Shown here: positions 16,970 through 26,636 of the stretch, piece by piece
How positions within the stretch are numbered: position 1 is the stretch's first letter
Layout: each line of letters opens with the position of its first letter
DNA from: Enterobacter huaxiensis
GTDB taxonomy: Bacteria > Pseudomonadota > Gammaproteobacteria > Enterobacterales > Enterobacteriaceae
NCBI RefSeq assembly: GCF_003594935.2
Contig: NZ_CP043342.1
Location: 3,906,001 to 3,970,000, forward strand
DNA: 64,000 bases
Direction of reading: 5' to 3'
The notes under the pieces: model-generated
Databases searched by the model: none
Told to the model about the DNA's origin: nothing
Seen by the model: only the letters and a program-made list of their open reading frames with translations
Made by a program: the position numbers and the translations under genes

Positions 16970-18952
16970 CTATCGGCTCTGCTTTCTCAACAGATAAATA
17001 AAGTACGGCGCCCCGATAAAGGTCGACAGCAGACCCGCCGGGATCTGATACGGGAACAGCACCATCCTTCCGCACCAGTCTGCAAAGACCAGCATCACGC
17101 CGCCCGTCAGGGCTGACATCACGATATGCGGCATCGTCCGGCGGAAACCCATCATTCTGGCAATATGCGGCGCCATCAGCCCGACAAAACTTAATGGGCC
17201 AATGGTCATCGTCGCCGCAGCCGTCAGGCACGCCGCCAGCAGCAGCAGCCCGACGCGCGTTGGCGTCAGCGCCATCCCCACCGCACGCGCGGTTTCACCA
17301 CCGAGCGGCAGAATGGTCATCCAGCGGCGGCACAGCGGCACAATCGCCAGCAGAACAATCATCACGATCCCGGTATTCACCACCTGTCTGCCGGTGGCCC
17401 CGTAGGTTGAGCCAGCTATCCAGGTCAGGATCTGCGCCATGCGCGGATCGCCGCTCGCCTGCAGCATCATCAGCAGCATGGTAAACGCGGTGCTGAGCGC
17501 CATCCCCGCCAGCAGCATACGGTGAGGCGAAAAACCGCCTCGACCGGAGGCAACAAGGATGATCAGCAGCGTGACCGCCGCGCCAATGCTCCCGGCAGGC
17601 ATCAGCCAGCCGAAGGCATTTCCCGGCACCAGGAACAGCATCAGCACCACGCCAAAGGCTGCACCGGAGCTGATCCCCAGCACTTCAGGGCTCGCCATCG
17701 GGTTACCGGTCAGGCGCTGAATAATACAGCCCGCTACCGCCAGCATTACGCCCGCGATCAGCGCGGAGAAGATACGCGGCCAGCGCCACTGCAGCAGGTC
17801 GTTGAGTAAATCCCCCGTTGCCCAGTGCCAGCCCGTCGCGTCGCGCCCCAGGGAAAGGGCCGCAAACGATGCCACGATCAGCACCGCCAGACCGGCCAGG
17901 CTAAACCACAGCAGCGACTGACGCTCGGCGTGGACCTTGTCCCCGGCATCCATCGCCGGGGCGCTGATGCTGCGCAGTCGCGGCAGGAGCCACAGCAGCA
18001 GCGGCGCACCGATCAGCGCCGTCACTGAACCGGTAGAGACCTCCATCCAGACCCGCGCCAGCCAGAGAATAATTTGGTCGGACAGCCAGAGGATCAGCGC
18101 CCCAATCAGCGGCGCCAGCATCAGGCGCGCCAGCAGGCGACGCGCCCCGAGCATTTTCGCCAGCAGCGGCGCAAACAGGCCGATAAAGCCGATAATGCCA
18201 ACCGCGTTCACCAGCAGGGCGCTTAGCACAATCGCCAGAGTTAACGCCGCAAGGCGAGCCAGTGACAATGCCAGCCCAAGGTTGCGCGCCACCCCGTCGT
18301 CCAGCCCCATCAGGGTGAGCGGACGCAGCAGCAGCAAGGTCAGCACCACGCCGCCAGCCAGCTGCGGCCACAGGCGCTGCACCACGCTCCAGTCGGTCTG
18401 GGTCAGCGTTCCGGTACTCCACAGGAACATGCTTTGCAGCTGATCGTGATGGAAAAGCACCAGCAGCTGGTTGATGGCCCCGCAGTAGAGGCTGACCACC
18501 AGACCCGCCAGAATCAAGGTAACCGGCGAAAGACGTTTCCCCCACGCCACGCCGAAAACTAATGTCCCCACCACGCACGCCCCGGCAAGGGCGGCAAACT
18601 GCGAGGTTAACGCCCCCGGCAGCGCCCACAGCGTGGTGATGGTAATGCCAAGCTGCGCCCCGGTCGCAACGCCCAGCGTGGTCGGCTCCGCCAGCGGGTT
18701 ACGCAGCACCTGCTGGAACAAGACGCCCACCAGGCCTAACCCGGCGCCGACCAGCAGCGAGATCGCCAGGCGTGGCAGCAGGCTGTAGTGGAACAGCATT
18801 TGCTGAATGTTGTCGATATCCGGCGCGGCAAAGGCAGTACCCCACTGTCCGCGCGGTAGCGCCGTCGACAGGTTGAACCAGGTCAATGCCAGCGCGGCGA
18901 GGAAAATAAGGGTCAGCAGCAGCGCAGGAAAGCGGGCAATACGCGTATTCAT
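16970..18952 (-). CDS. fhuB: Ferric hydroxamate ABC transporter, permease
   Basis: FhuB is the inner-membrane permease that moves ferrichrome and other hydroxamate siderophores into the cytoplasm. At 660 residues it is the double-size permease of enterobacteria. Two homologous FecCD-type halves are seen, with paired motifs such as NPLAEPTTLGVATGAQLG in the first and NPMASPEVLGISSGAAFG in the second. About 20 membrane helices are expected. Its start overlaps the fhuD stop by 4 bases (ATGA). Confidence 0.96.
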   Translation of the reverse strand: MNTRIARFPALLLTLIFLAALALTWFNLSTALPRGQWGTAFAAPDIDNIQQMLFHYSLLPRLAISLLVGAGLGLVGVLFQQVLRNPLAEPTTLGVATGAQLGITITTLWALPGALTSQFAALAGACVVGTLVFGVAWGKRLSPVTLILAGLVVSLYCGAINQLLVLFHHDQLQSMFLWSTGTLTQTDWSVVQRLWPQLAGGVVLTLLLLRPLTLMGLDDGVARNLGLALSLARLAALTLAIVLSALLVNAVGIIGFIGLFAPLLAKMLGARRLLARLMLAPLIGALILWLSDQIILWLARVWMEVSTGSVTALIGAPLLLWLLPRLRSISAPAMDAGDKVHAERQSLLWFSLAGLAVLIVASFAALSLGRDATGWHWATGDLLNDLLQWRWPRIFSALIAGVMLAVAGCIIQRLTGNPMASPEVLGISSGAAFGVVLMLFLVPGNAFGWLMPAGSIGAAVTLLIILVASGRGGFSPHRMLLAGMALSTAFTMLLMMLQASGDPRMAQILTWIAGSTYGATGRQVVNTGIVMIVLLAIVPLCRRWMTILPLGGETARAVGMALTPTRVGLLLLAACLTAAATMTIGPLSFVGLMAPHIARMMGFRRTMPHIVMSALTGGVMLVFADWCGRMVLFPYQIPAGLLSTFIGAPYFIYLLRKQSR

Positions 18953-19839
18953 GCTTTGCCTCCCATTGCGTTATCCAGCACGCGGGCAAAATGCATGGCC
19001 GACAGCGTCGCGCCGTAGAACCATACCGCAGGTGCTCGCTTGAAGCGCTGCTCGCGCACGAACGGCATCGCCTGCCAGAGCGGGGTGGCCATCAGCGCCT
19101 GCATGTCGCGTTCGTTGCCGTGATCGAAGCACAGCACGTCGACGTCGCGAAACTGTGCCAGGCGGTCAATCCCCACGGCGGTGCTGCCCCAGAAGGTCAT
19201 CTCTCCTTCCCAGGCGTTACGAATGCCAAAGCTATCGAGCACTTCCTGGAACAGGCAGTTTTTGCCGAAGACCAGCATGTGGCGGGCGTCCAGCAGGGTG
19301 ACCATCAGCAGCGGACGATCTCCACGGTTGGCAAAGCGCGGCTTCAGGGAGTCAATCAGCGCATCGAATTCGGCGAGGTGTTTTTTCGCCTCCGCCTCAC
19401 GGTTCAGGAACTGCGCCATCTCGTTGATAGAATTTTTTGCCATGGTCAGCGGCTTTTTCCCGTCGCTGAACGAAAAACCCCGGCCAGGGGCAATCTTCGC
19501 CATGGTCTCTTCTGACGGGCCATACCCGGCAGACCAGAATAAAAAGGACGGCTTCATTTGCGTCAGCAGCTCGAGGTTCGGCTCGGTACGCAGGCCGATA
19601 TCGATAACCGAGTCCGGGAGTTTCGGCTCGTTCACCCACAGTTTGTAGTTGGGTATATCGGCTACGCCATAGGGCGTAACGCCCAGCGCCAGCATCAGTT
19701 CGACGGGCAGCCATTCCAGCGCCACGATACGGTGCGGATCGATCCCGGCCGCATGGGCCGTATTCATTTTGAGCAGCAGCGGAGAGAGCGCTATGGCCGT
19801 CAGCAGGCGACGGCGGCTAAGGAGTAGATTATCCAGCAT
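18949..19839 (-). CDS. fhuD: Ferric hydroxamate periplasmic binding protein
   Basis: FhuD carries ferric hydroxamates across the periplasm to FhuB. The protein is 296 residues. The N-terminus has a twin-arginine-like export signal (SRRRLLTAIALSPLLLKM) ending near NTAHA. The body contains RIVALEWLPVELMLALGVTPYG, the class III binding-protein start, and the C-terminal FYGATLSAMHFARVLDNAMGGKA. The fhuC stop and fhuD start share one base (TGATG), and fhuB overlaps its end, so translation of the three is coupled. Confidence 0.95.
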   Translation of the reverse strand: MLDNLLLSRRRLLTAIALSPLLLKMNTAHAAGIDPHRIVALEWLPVELMLALGVTPYGVADIPNYKLWVNEPKLPDSVIDIGLRTEPNLELLTQMKPSFLFWSAGYGPSEETMAKIAPGRGFSFSDGKKPLTMAKNSINEMAQFLNREAEAKKHLAEFDALIDSLKPRFANRGDRPLLMVTLLDARHMLVFGKNCLFQEVLDSFGIRNAWEGEMTFWGSTAVGIDRLAQFRDVDVLCFDHGNERDMQALMATPLWQAMPFVREQRFKRAPAVWFYGATLSAMHFARVLDNAMGGKA

Positions 19840-20636
19840 CAGTACACAAAGCTCACCGGTGCAGCCCCGGCAGGGTGAGGCAAAATCCCCATTGGAATAC
19901 CGTAGATCTGTTCCAGCGTGTCGCTGCGCATCAGCTCAGACGGCGTGCCCTGAGCGATAGCTTCGCCGCCGCGCAGCGCGACCAGATAATCACAGTAACG
20001 CGCGGCCATGTTGATATCGTGCAGCACCGCGATCACCGTCAGACCGCGCTGCTGGCTTAAGCGGTGCACCAGCGCCAGCACGTCAACCTGGTGGGCAATA
20101 TCCAGCGCGGAGGTCGGCTCATCCAGCAGCAGACAGCGGCTATCCTGCGCCACCAGCATTGCAATCCACGCGCGCTGACGTTCCCCGCCGGACAGGCTGT
20201 CCACCAGACGGTGCGCCAGCGGCTTTAGCCCGACCAGCGCAATCGCCTCTTCCACTTTCTCTCTGTCGGCCACGCCGAAGCGCCCAAGCGCCCCGTGCCA
20301 CGGATAACGCCCAATCGCCACCAGCTCGCGCACCGTCATCCCTTCCGCCTGCGGCAGCTGCTGCGGCAGGTACGCGACTTTGCGGGCAAAGGCTTTACTG
20401 TTCCAGCTCTCCAGCGGCTGACCGTCCAGCAGAATATCGCCCTCTGACGGCGGCTGATGGCGGCCCAGCATTTTAAGCAGGGTCGATTTACCGGAACCGT
20501 TGTGGCCAATCAGGCCCGTGACTTTACCTGCGGGAAAGGTCAAAGAGAGCGGATGCAGCAGGGTGCGCCCGGGTACGCGAAAGGAGAGATTGTTGAGCGT
20601 AAAGGTGGTGTCGGAGTGGATGTTATTATCCTGCAT
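19839..20636 (-). CDS. fhuC: Ferric hydroxamate ABC transporter, ATPase
   Basis: FhuC is the ATP-binding subunit that powers FhuB. The protein is 265 residues. Walker A is GHNGSGKST, the signature is LSGGERQRAWIAM, and Walker B is CLLLDEPTSALD followed by the switch histidine in VLHDINMA. The frame is open 9 codons upstream, but starting at MQDNNIHSDTTFTL gives the E. coli length. A terminator lies between it and fhuA, so expression from the fhuA promoter is likely reduced here. Confidence 0.96.
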   Translation of the reverse strand: MQDNNIHSDTTFTLNNLSFRVPGRTLLHPLSLTFPAGKVTGLIGHNGSGKSTLLKMLGRHQPPSEGDILLDGQPLESWNSKAFARKVAYLPQQLPQAEGMTVRELVAIGRYPWHGALGRFGVADREKVEEAIALVGLKPLAHRLVDSLSGGERQRAWIAMLVAQDSRCLLLDEPTSALDIAHQVDVLALVHRLSQQRGLTVIAVLHDINMAARYCDYLVALRGGEAIAQGTPSELMRSDTLEQIYGIPMGILPHPAGAAPVSFVY

Positions 20637-20650
20637 GTCAGCCAACTTAA

Positions 20651-20679
20651 ATAAAAAGGGCACGGCGAACCGTGCCCAA
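20651..20679 (-). terminator. Terminator-like hairpin between fhuA and fhuC
   Basis: On the minus strand, stem GGGCACGG / CCGTGCCC with a TTCG loop is followed by TTTTTATTT. It sits inside the fhu gene cluster rather than at its end. Confidence 0.85.
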
Positions 20680-20686
20680 AGAGAGA

Positions 20687-22942
20687 TTAGAAGCGGAAGG
20701 TCGCGGTGGCAACAACCTGACGTTCAGCACCCCAGAAGCAACCGTAGGTGTTGAAGCAGCTGGCTACGTACTCACGATCGAACAGGTTGTTCACGTGAAG
20801 CGCGACGTTGGAACCGGCCATGCCTACGCGCGCAAGATCGTATCTAACCAGCGCATCAACCAGGGTATAGCTGCCCACGGTGAAGGTATTCGCCGGATCG
20901 CCTTTGCTGGAGCCGGTATAACGAACGCCGGTACCCAGCGTCAGGCCAGACAGCGGACCATCAAACATGGTGTAATCACCCCACACGGATGCCATGTGTT
21001 TTGGCACCTGCGCTGGCGTGTTGCCTTTGTACTTGGTGTCGGTGGTGTATTCAGCATCGGTGTAGGTGTAAGAACCCACTACGTTAACGCTCGCAGAGAG
21101 GGCCGCTTTCGCTTCCAGCTCTACGCCACGGGCACGGATCTCACCGCCTTCAACCGACCAGAATGAGCCCGCAGGATCTGCCATCAGGTTGTTGGATTTG
21201 GTCAGCTGATATACCGCACCGGTGAGCACGATCGGACGATCGCTCGGCACATATTTCACGCCCGCTTCGTACTGTTTACCTTTAGACGGTGCAAATGTCT
21301 TACCGCCTTCGCCTACCGTTGATGCAGGTTCGAAAGATTCGCTGTAGCTGAAATACGGCGTTACACCATTATCAAACAGGTAGTTAACGCCACCACGCCA
21401 GGTGAACTCTTTATCGTCGCGAGAGTCGGTAGTGCCTGCAACCCGATTCAGAGAATCCTGTTTGGCCCAGTCGTAACGACCGCCCAGCGTGACCAGCACT
21501 TTATCCCACTCAATCTGATCCTGAGCGTAAACGCCGGTCTGCTTCTGCTTGTTCAGCACCTGGTAAGCGCCTGACGGCCCAGGGTGTGAACCGAAATCAA
21601 AGTCGCCACGATCGAGGTTATAAATATCGGATGGTGCAACGGATCCGGCATAGCCGAACCAGGAGTCGATGTCATTACGCATACGCATGAAATCAACGCC
21701 AGTCAGCAGAGTATGATCGAGAGAACCCGTCGCGAACTTGCTCTGCAGCTGCGTATCAACAGTGAAGTTTTCCAGCTTCTCGTTATCGATAACATACTGA
21801 CGAGTCAGCGTGTGCCCCCACTGCGACTGAGGAACGCTCGCGCAAGGGCTTGAGGCCGGATTACTCGAATAGAGCGGATCGGAACACATGCCATAGCCGT
21901 AGACGCTATTTTGCGAGGTTTTATTCTGCGCATAGCGCAGGTTCTGACGCACGGTAAAGGTGTCGTTGAATTCGTGGTCGAAGCTATATCCCACCATTTT
22001 CTGGTTGCGGGAATAGGTATTGTTCTTCGCGCCTTCGTTGAAGTTTGTCGGCAGACGATCGCCGTTCGGCAGCGGATCAACCGTCCCCTCTTTAGGCAAC
22101 CAGCCGTAGTAGCCCGTTTCAGGCTCGTTCTGGAAATAAGAGAGGAACGTGAAGGTGGTTTTGTCATCCGGACGCCAGGAGAAAGCTGGCGCGATGGCAT
22201 AACGCTGCTCGCCTTTATTTTCCTGCTGCGAATTGTTGGAACGCGCAACGCCCGTTAAGCGGTAAGAGTAAACGCCGTCATCGTCGATTGCATCGCTGAA
22301 GTCAAAGCCGGTCTGGAACAGGCTGTCTGTTCCGACTTTGAACTGGATCTCTTTCAGCGGCTCGGTTGTTGGGCGCTTACTCACCATGTTCAGCAAGCCG
22401 CCAGGGCTGCTTTTTCCGTACAGAACGGAAACCGGACCGCGCAGGATTTCCGCGCGCTCCAGCATATAAGGGTCAATCACCGCGTCGTTATAGAAGTTGC
22501 CCTGCATCTTCAAGCCGTCGAGGTAGTTGTTCTGACTCTGGTTGTCGGCCGCGAAGCCGCGGATCACCAGATAGTCATAGGTATTTGACGCACCACGAGT
22601 ACCCACCGCTACGCCCGGAGTATAGCTCAGGGCTTCTTTAACCGAGCGTGGCTGATGCAGCGCCATCTCTTCGGCCGTTACCACAGAAATAGACTGAGGC
22701 ACTTTTTGAATTGGGGTGTCCGTTTTGGTCCCGGTCGCGGATTGTCTCGCGGCGATGGTCGCAGCAGGCCCCCAGGCACTTTCCTGTGCAGCCGGTGCGG
22801 CAGTTACGGTGATAGTTTCTTCTTTTTTCGTGGTTTCGGCAGCCTGGGCATAAGCAGACATGCCGGCAACCGCTGTGGCGACGACGACCGCGATTTTACG
22901 CAGCGACGTGTTATTTGGCTGAGCAGTATTGGAAAGCGCCAT
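20687..22942 (-). CDS. fhuA: Ferrichrome outer-membrane receptor FhuA
   Basis: FhuA is the TonB-dependent outer-membrane transporter for ferrichrome and, in E. coli, the receptor for phages T1, T5 and phi80 and colicin M. The protein is 751 residues with a signal peptide ending SAYAQA, a TonB box in EETITVTAAP, a plug domain (QKVPQSISVV to RGPVSVLYGKSSPGG) and a 22-strand barrel ending VVATATFRF. Cys pairs occur in a long mid-barrel loop and in SCFNTYGCFW near the end. The ATG at 22942 matches the E. coli N-terminus; the frame is open 29 codons further. The mid-barrel loop sequence differs clearly from the E. coli one I remember. Confidence 0.96.
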   Translation of the reverse strand: MALSNTAQPNNTSLRKIAVVVATAVAGMSAYAQAAETTKKEETITVTAAPAAQESAWGPAATIAARQSATGTKTDTPIQKVPQSISVVTAEEMALHQPRSVKEALSYTPGVAVGTRGASNTYDYLVIRGFAADNQSQNNYLDGLKMQGNFYNDAVIDPYMLERAEILRGPVSVLYGKSSPGGLLNMVSKRPTTEPLKEIQFKVGTDSLFQTGFDFSDAIDDDGVYSYRLTGVARSNNSQQENKGEQRYAIAPAFSWRPDDKTTFTFLSYFQNEPETGYYGWLPKEGTVDPLPNGDRLPTNFNEGAKNNTYSRNQKMVGYSFDHEFNDTFTVRQNLRYAQNKTSQNSVYGYGMCSDPLYSSNPASSPCASVPQSQWGHTLTRQYVIDNEKLENFTVDTQLQSKFATGSLDHTLLTGVDFMRMRNDIDSWFGYAGSVAPSDIYNLDRGDFDFGSHPGPSGAYQVLNKQKQTGVYAQDQIEWDKVLVTLGGRYDWAKQDSLNRVAGTTDSRDDKEFTWRGGVNYLFDNGVTPYFSYSESFEPASTVGEGGKTFAPSKGKQYEAGVKYVPSDRPIVLTGAVYQLTKSNNLMADPAGSFWSVEGGEIRARGVELEAKAALSASVNVVGSYTYTDAEYTTDTKYKGNTPAQVPKHMASVWGDYTMFDGPLSGLTLGTGVRYTGSSKGDPANTFTVGSYTLVDALVRYDLARVGMAGSNVALHVNNLFDREYVASCFNTYGCFWGAERQVVATATFRF

Positions 22943-22968
22943 GATGGTTCTCTGATGAAAGAGTGAAT

Positions 22969-22998
22969 GATAACGTAAACGAGAATTATTATTATGAC
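22969..22998 (-). promoter_or_regulatory. Fur box / promoter region of fhuA
   Basis: The segment GATAACGTAAACGAGAATTA (plus strand) with the following TTATTATGA is AT-rich and resembles overlapping GATAAT hexamers of Fur sites. It lies 27-56 bases upstream of the fhuA ATG, where the E. coli Fur box lies. Confidence 0.6.
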
Positions 22999-23118
22999 CG
23001 CAGAATAATATGCGAAAGCCTGGCTGCATAGCAAGCAGTAAGCGCCCCTACAAGATTTAAGGGTTTAAGAATTAACCAGATGAAAATAGAGGGTTAATAA
23101 AGTTAGAGAAATGTTCGC

Positions 23119-23139
23119 CAAAGCCCGTCGAAACGGGCC
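23119..23139 (-). terminator. Weak terminator after fimbrial operon 1
   Basis: On the minus strand, stem GCCCGT / ACGGGC with a TTCG loop is followed by TTTG. It lies 8 bases after the tip-protein stop. Confidence 0.55.
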
Positions 23140-23146
23140 TGAGGAC

Positions 23147-24142
23147 TTAACGGTAGAAAAGTTCGAAGGTCGCGACGGCGTCGACTTTCCCGGCTTTAAC
23201 TTCCCCCGTTTTGATGTACCGGGCTTTGAGTGGGATCTCTACCGGAACGTTCTCCTGGGTGCGGGCTATTGCCGCGTAGTGCTGGTCGAACTGCAGCACC
23301 GTATCGTTCTTGTCGAGGATTTGAATACCGACACCGCTTGCAGCGTTGTCTCCGGTAGCGATGTTGAGGATATTGCCATCAGTTACGCCAGTCGACCCCG
23401 CACGGGTGAACTGATAATCAATTTTTGTCCCGGCGGCGCAGTCGGTGATGTCAATCCTGAAACGACCGTCAGTCAGGATGTCGGAATACTGACCATTAAA
23501 ATCGTGCGCATTGACCGTTTCCAGCGGTACGTAGATGTTTTTATCCACCAGGTTACAGGTGTTTGTCGTGATGTGAACACTCGTTGGTGAAAAGCGGATT
23601 TCCCCTATCACGTCGTTATCGTAAGTTTCATGAGAGGTTAACAGGGACGTATTAAGATCGCCCTCCTCGACCTCGCCGATAACGATCAGCTGAGCGGTAG
23701 CCCGATAATTGTAATTCGTTGAAAAGCTTCTGATCATGCCCAGGTAAGTTTCTGGCCTGATAATGTCATCCTCGTTATAGCCGGGAAACTGGGTTGAAGA
23801 CGCGGCAACGCGAACGCCGATCCCGGCCACGTTGGTTTTATAAACCCCGGGCAAAACATCTTCACGCGCATCAGCGTCGCTCAATGAGAGGTAGCCTCTA
23901 CGTACCCGAACGGAATCGCCATCACAGTGTTGCGCAATATCACCTGATTCAACGCTTGCGTCGTAAATAATGGTACCGACCTGAACGTCTGGCTCAAGCT
24001 GGATGACAGCGGGTAGGTTGAAGGTAACAATTCCGCCGCTACTCCCGCCTCCCGTGAATGTACAAATGGCGAAGGCCGGAACTGAAAACAGCATGATTAG
24101 GCCAGCCATTGCGCTGATGAAAAGTTCTCTGCTACGCCTCAT
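23147..24142 (-). CDS. Fimbrial tip adhesin-like protein (operon 1)
   Basis: A 331-residue secreted protein that ends a four-gene chaperone-usher operon. It has an N-terminal signal peptide (MRRSRELFISAMAGLIML, cleavage near VPAFA) and about twice the length of a pilin, so it is likely a two-domain tip adhesin. The last 130 or so residues look like a pilin domain (Cys in TNTCNLVDK and ITDCAAGTK, C-terminal VATFELFYR with a penultimate tyrosine). The N-terminal half begins AICTFTGGGSSGG and matches no lectin domain I recognise. The start overlaps the usher stop as ATGA. The receptor is unknown. Confidence 0.75.
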   Translation of the reverse strand: MRRSRELFISAMAGLIMLFSVPAFAICTFTGGGSSGGIVTFNLPAVIQLEPDVQVGTIIYDASVESGDIAQHCDGDSVRVRRGYLSLSDADAREDVLPGVYKTNVAGIGVRVAASSTQFPGYNEDDIIRPETYLGMIRSFSTNYNYRATAQLIVIGEVEEGDLNTSLLTSHETYDNDVIGEIRFSPTSVHITTNTCNLVDKNIYVPLETVNAHDFNGQYSDILTDGRFRIDITDCAAGTKIDYQFTRAGSTGVTDGNILNIATGDNAASGVGIQILDKNDTVLQFDQHYAAIARTQENVPVEIPLKARYIKTGEVKAGKVDAVATFELFYR

Positions 24143-26616
24143 TGGCAATTTACCGTCATTTTCAAAAGAGTTGCTGAGCGCCCGGGAGGGATATCCCCTG
24201 CCCACGCACACCGTTGATCGCGCCCGTCACCCCACTGCACATTCAGGGAAACCGCTTCATGCAGACCGGTGAGCCAGACTTCTCCCTCATCACCGACGAG
24301 AGCCGTTGCGCTTTCCTGCGTGACAATGGCGCCGAACGGCACCGGACTGCCGTGGAAAAGCAGCGTGATAAGCGCACGCTTCCCCACTCGCGCATCAAAA
24401 TTCGCCGAGACGGCTGCACCTTTTGTTGGGACAACATCCTGGGTAGCGGCGGCAATTTCAATATCTTCACGATCCTGGGTGTTGACCGTAATACCGTTTT
24501 TCCTGTACGCCGTCAGGGAAGGGACAATCGCGTTTCCAAAGCGATCGGTGTAGATCCCTCGCCCGTTCTGAACGTTGACGTTAACCCCGTCTTTGATATG
24601 CACAATGGCAAAGGCGTCGCGCACGGATTGTCCCAGCGTGACTCCATACTCATGCGCCACGATGGAACCCTGCGCGCTGTAGTTCCACTGTCGGTTATCC
24701 CCTCCGTAGCTATACCCCAACCCGACGTCACCGGCAGATCCGCGGTAACGCCCGGATACGCTGCCGCCGTAGCCGGTACCGTGATTGGCATAGGTCTGCT
24801 GCAGGTTATAGCTGAGGTTGTTATTCTCAAGAGCCGTGCCGCCGATCCCTGCCTGATGCGAAACGAATCCACCGCGGGCAGTGTTAGCGCTGTAGGTAGA
24901 CCAGGCGTTCGGTAGCCAGCGAGAGAGGGGAACGTTGACCATCAACGCCATTTGCCGATCGGTATCGGCGTCCGGCGTGCGGGTCAGGCTGTAGTTTACC
25001 GACCAGGTTATACCTCGCCAACCGGAGCTCAGCCCCGCGCTGACGCTGCGCTCGTATCCGGGCATGTTCCAGTAATCCTGCTGATAAGCATTAAGGTAGG
25101 CCGAGCCCCAGTCGGAAACGCGTTGGGACAGATTCACCTGCATGCGGCTGCGCCGATTATTTGTTCGCCGATAGGTGTAAATGCCGTCGTCGATCTCGCC
25201 GTCACGCTGGTCGATCGCTTCCTGAAAGGTATAGAACCCTGAGGTGGAATAGCGGTAGCTGGCAAGCGTCACCCTGGTGTCGGTATCCGGAATATCCTTT
25301 GAATACTGAGCGCGCCATGACATCCCGCGGGCATCATCTCGTCCATCATCAAAAGCCGTACGGGCGGCGGTGACATCCACGGATGCCGATCCAAAACGGC
25401 CAAGATCGGCGCCGAACCCCGCCAGCAAAGCGTGATACAGCGATGCGCCGAGCGCGCCGGCGTAAGCCGTTACGCCATAAGGCAGGCCGTAGATAGCCGT
25501 CCCCTGCATAAAAGGGGGCTCATCCTCACCTTCACTACCGCGATAGCGCCCTGCCGCCAGCGAATATTTGAATGCTCCTTCCCGCTGTAGCACCGGCACC
25601 GATGCGCTGGCCTGGATGAAGCTGTGTTCGCTGCCGTCGGCTTCTTCCACCGTCACCTCCAGATCCGCACCGGATGTGACCTGGCTTAAATCGCGGATCT
25701 CAAAGGGTCCCGGAGAGACGCTGCTTTGATATAGGGTGTAACCGTTTTGCCTGATGGTGACCTTTGCATCGCTATTTGCGATACCACGCACCACGGGAGC
25801 AAACCCCTGCTGGCTGGTAGGCAGCATGGAAGTATCCGTTTCCAGCTTCACGCCGGCCATTTGCACGCTGTCGAAAAGCTCGCCGCTCGTGTACGTCTGG
25901 CCTATTTCAAGCTGGCTTTGCAGGGTTTTGATATCACGCTGCAGCGTGCTGGCGATTGCATCCCAACCGGCGCCGTCACTCCAGGTGCTGTTATTACGCA
26001 GTCGCCACGCGCCCAGGTTGATCCCCGAGTCCAGGCCAAGCCATGCAGATGACGTTTTACCCGAGCTGTAGTGCTGCTGAGAGCCGCTGAACTGGTAGCT
26101 TGTCCAGGCGGCGGGCGCGCCGTCATCCCAGAATTTCGGGTTGATAGCGCCAGCCGCAGCCTGGTCGCGGTATTTTTGCGGGATCACCAGCTTGAGCGTC
26201 TGATTATCCTGGTCGTAATCGTAGCGAGCATTATCAATGAAATGCGAGATGTCATCGATATTCGCCGCCTCGTCCAGGTCTTTCATGTCGGGGATCGTGT
26301 CGACTTTTACCCCTAAAGCACGCAGATCCGCTTTGGTTAGCTCCGGTAACAGGCGCTGCTTATCGTCAGACAAGATCCAGCTCACCGGGCGTTTATCCAC
26401 AACCTCCCGATCCCACATAATGGTCGTCAGAAAGCGTCCGGGCAGTAGCCCATTATCATTAATGAATTTTTTTAGCGTGGCGGTATTTTCCAGCGGGGTG
26501 TCCATCTCCAGGATCCGCAGGTTGAATTCGTCATCTGCACGGGCAGGCAGGATCAATGCCAGCAGCGCCAGCGCGATGCCATACAGAGCCTGTTTGTAGA
26601 GCGGAAATGACGACAT
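24139..26616 (-). CDS. Outer-membrane fimbrial usher (operon 1)
   Basis: An 825-residue FimD/PapC-family usher, the outer-membrane pore through which fimbrial subunits are assembled. It has a signal peptide ending LPARA and an N-terminal chaperone-binding domain starting DDEFNLRILEMDTP. The middle barrel and plug region includes PVVRGIANSDAKVTIRQNGY and VSPGPFEIRDLSQVTSGADL, both diagnostic of ushers. The C-terminal domain carries the Cys pair in QRCAWAG and VNCQ. It is slightly shorter than the usual 830-880 residues. It is flanked by the chaperone and the tip gene, with 20 bases and a 4-base overlap respectively. Confidence 0.92.
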   Translation of the reverse strand: MSSFPLYKQALYGIALALLALILPARADDEFNLRILEMDTPLENTATLKKFINDNGLLPGRFLTTIMWDREVVDKRPVSWILSDDKQRLLPELTKADLRALGVKVDTIPDMKDLDEAANIDDISHFIDNARYDYDQDNQTLKLVIPQKYRDQAAAGAINPKFWDDGAPAAWTSYQFSGSQQHYSSGKTSSAWLGLDSGINLGAWRLRNNSTWSDGAGWDAIASTLQRDIKTLQSQLEIGQTYTSGELFDSVQMAGVKLETDTSMLPTSQQGFAPVVRGIANSDAKVTIRQNGYTLYQSSVSPGPFEIRDLSQVTSGADLEVTVEEADGSEHSFIQASASVPVLQREGAFKYSLAAGRYRGSEGEDEPPFMQGTAIYGLPYGVTAYAGALGASLYHALLAGFGADLGRFGSASVDVTAARTAFDDGRDDARGMSWRAQYSKDIPDTDTRVTLASYRYSTSGFYTFQEAIDQRDGEIDDGIYTYRRTNNRRSRMQVNLSQRVSDWGSAYLNAYQQDYWNMPGYERSVSAGLSSGWRGITWSVNYSLTRTPDADTDRQMALMVNVPLSRWLPNAWSTYSANTARGGFVSHQAGIGGTALENNNLSYNLQQTYANHGTGYGGSVSGRYRGSAGDVGLGYSYGGDNRQWNYSAQGSIVAHEYGVTLGQSVRDAFAIVHIKDGVNVNVQNGRGIYTDRFGNAIVPSLTAYRKNGITVNTQDREDIEIAAATQDVVPTKGAAVSANFDARVGKRALITLLFHGSPVPFGAIVTQESATALVGDEGEVWLTGLHEAVSLNVQWGDGRDQRCAWAGDIPPGRSATLLKMTVNCQ

Positions 26617-26636
26617 AGGATACCCGCATCGCGTGT

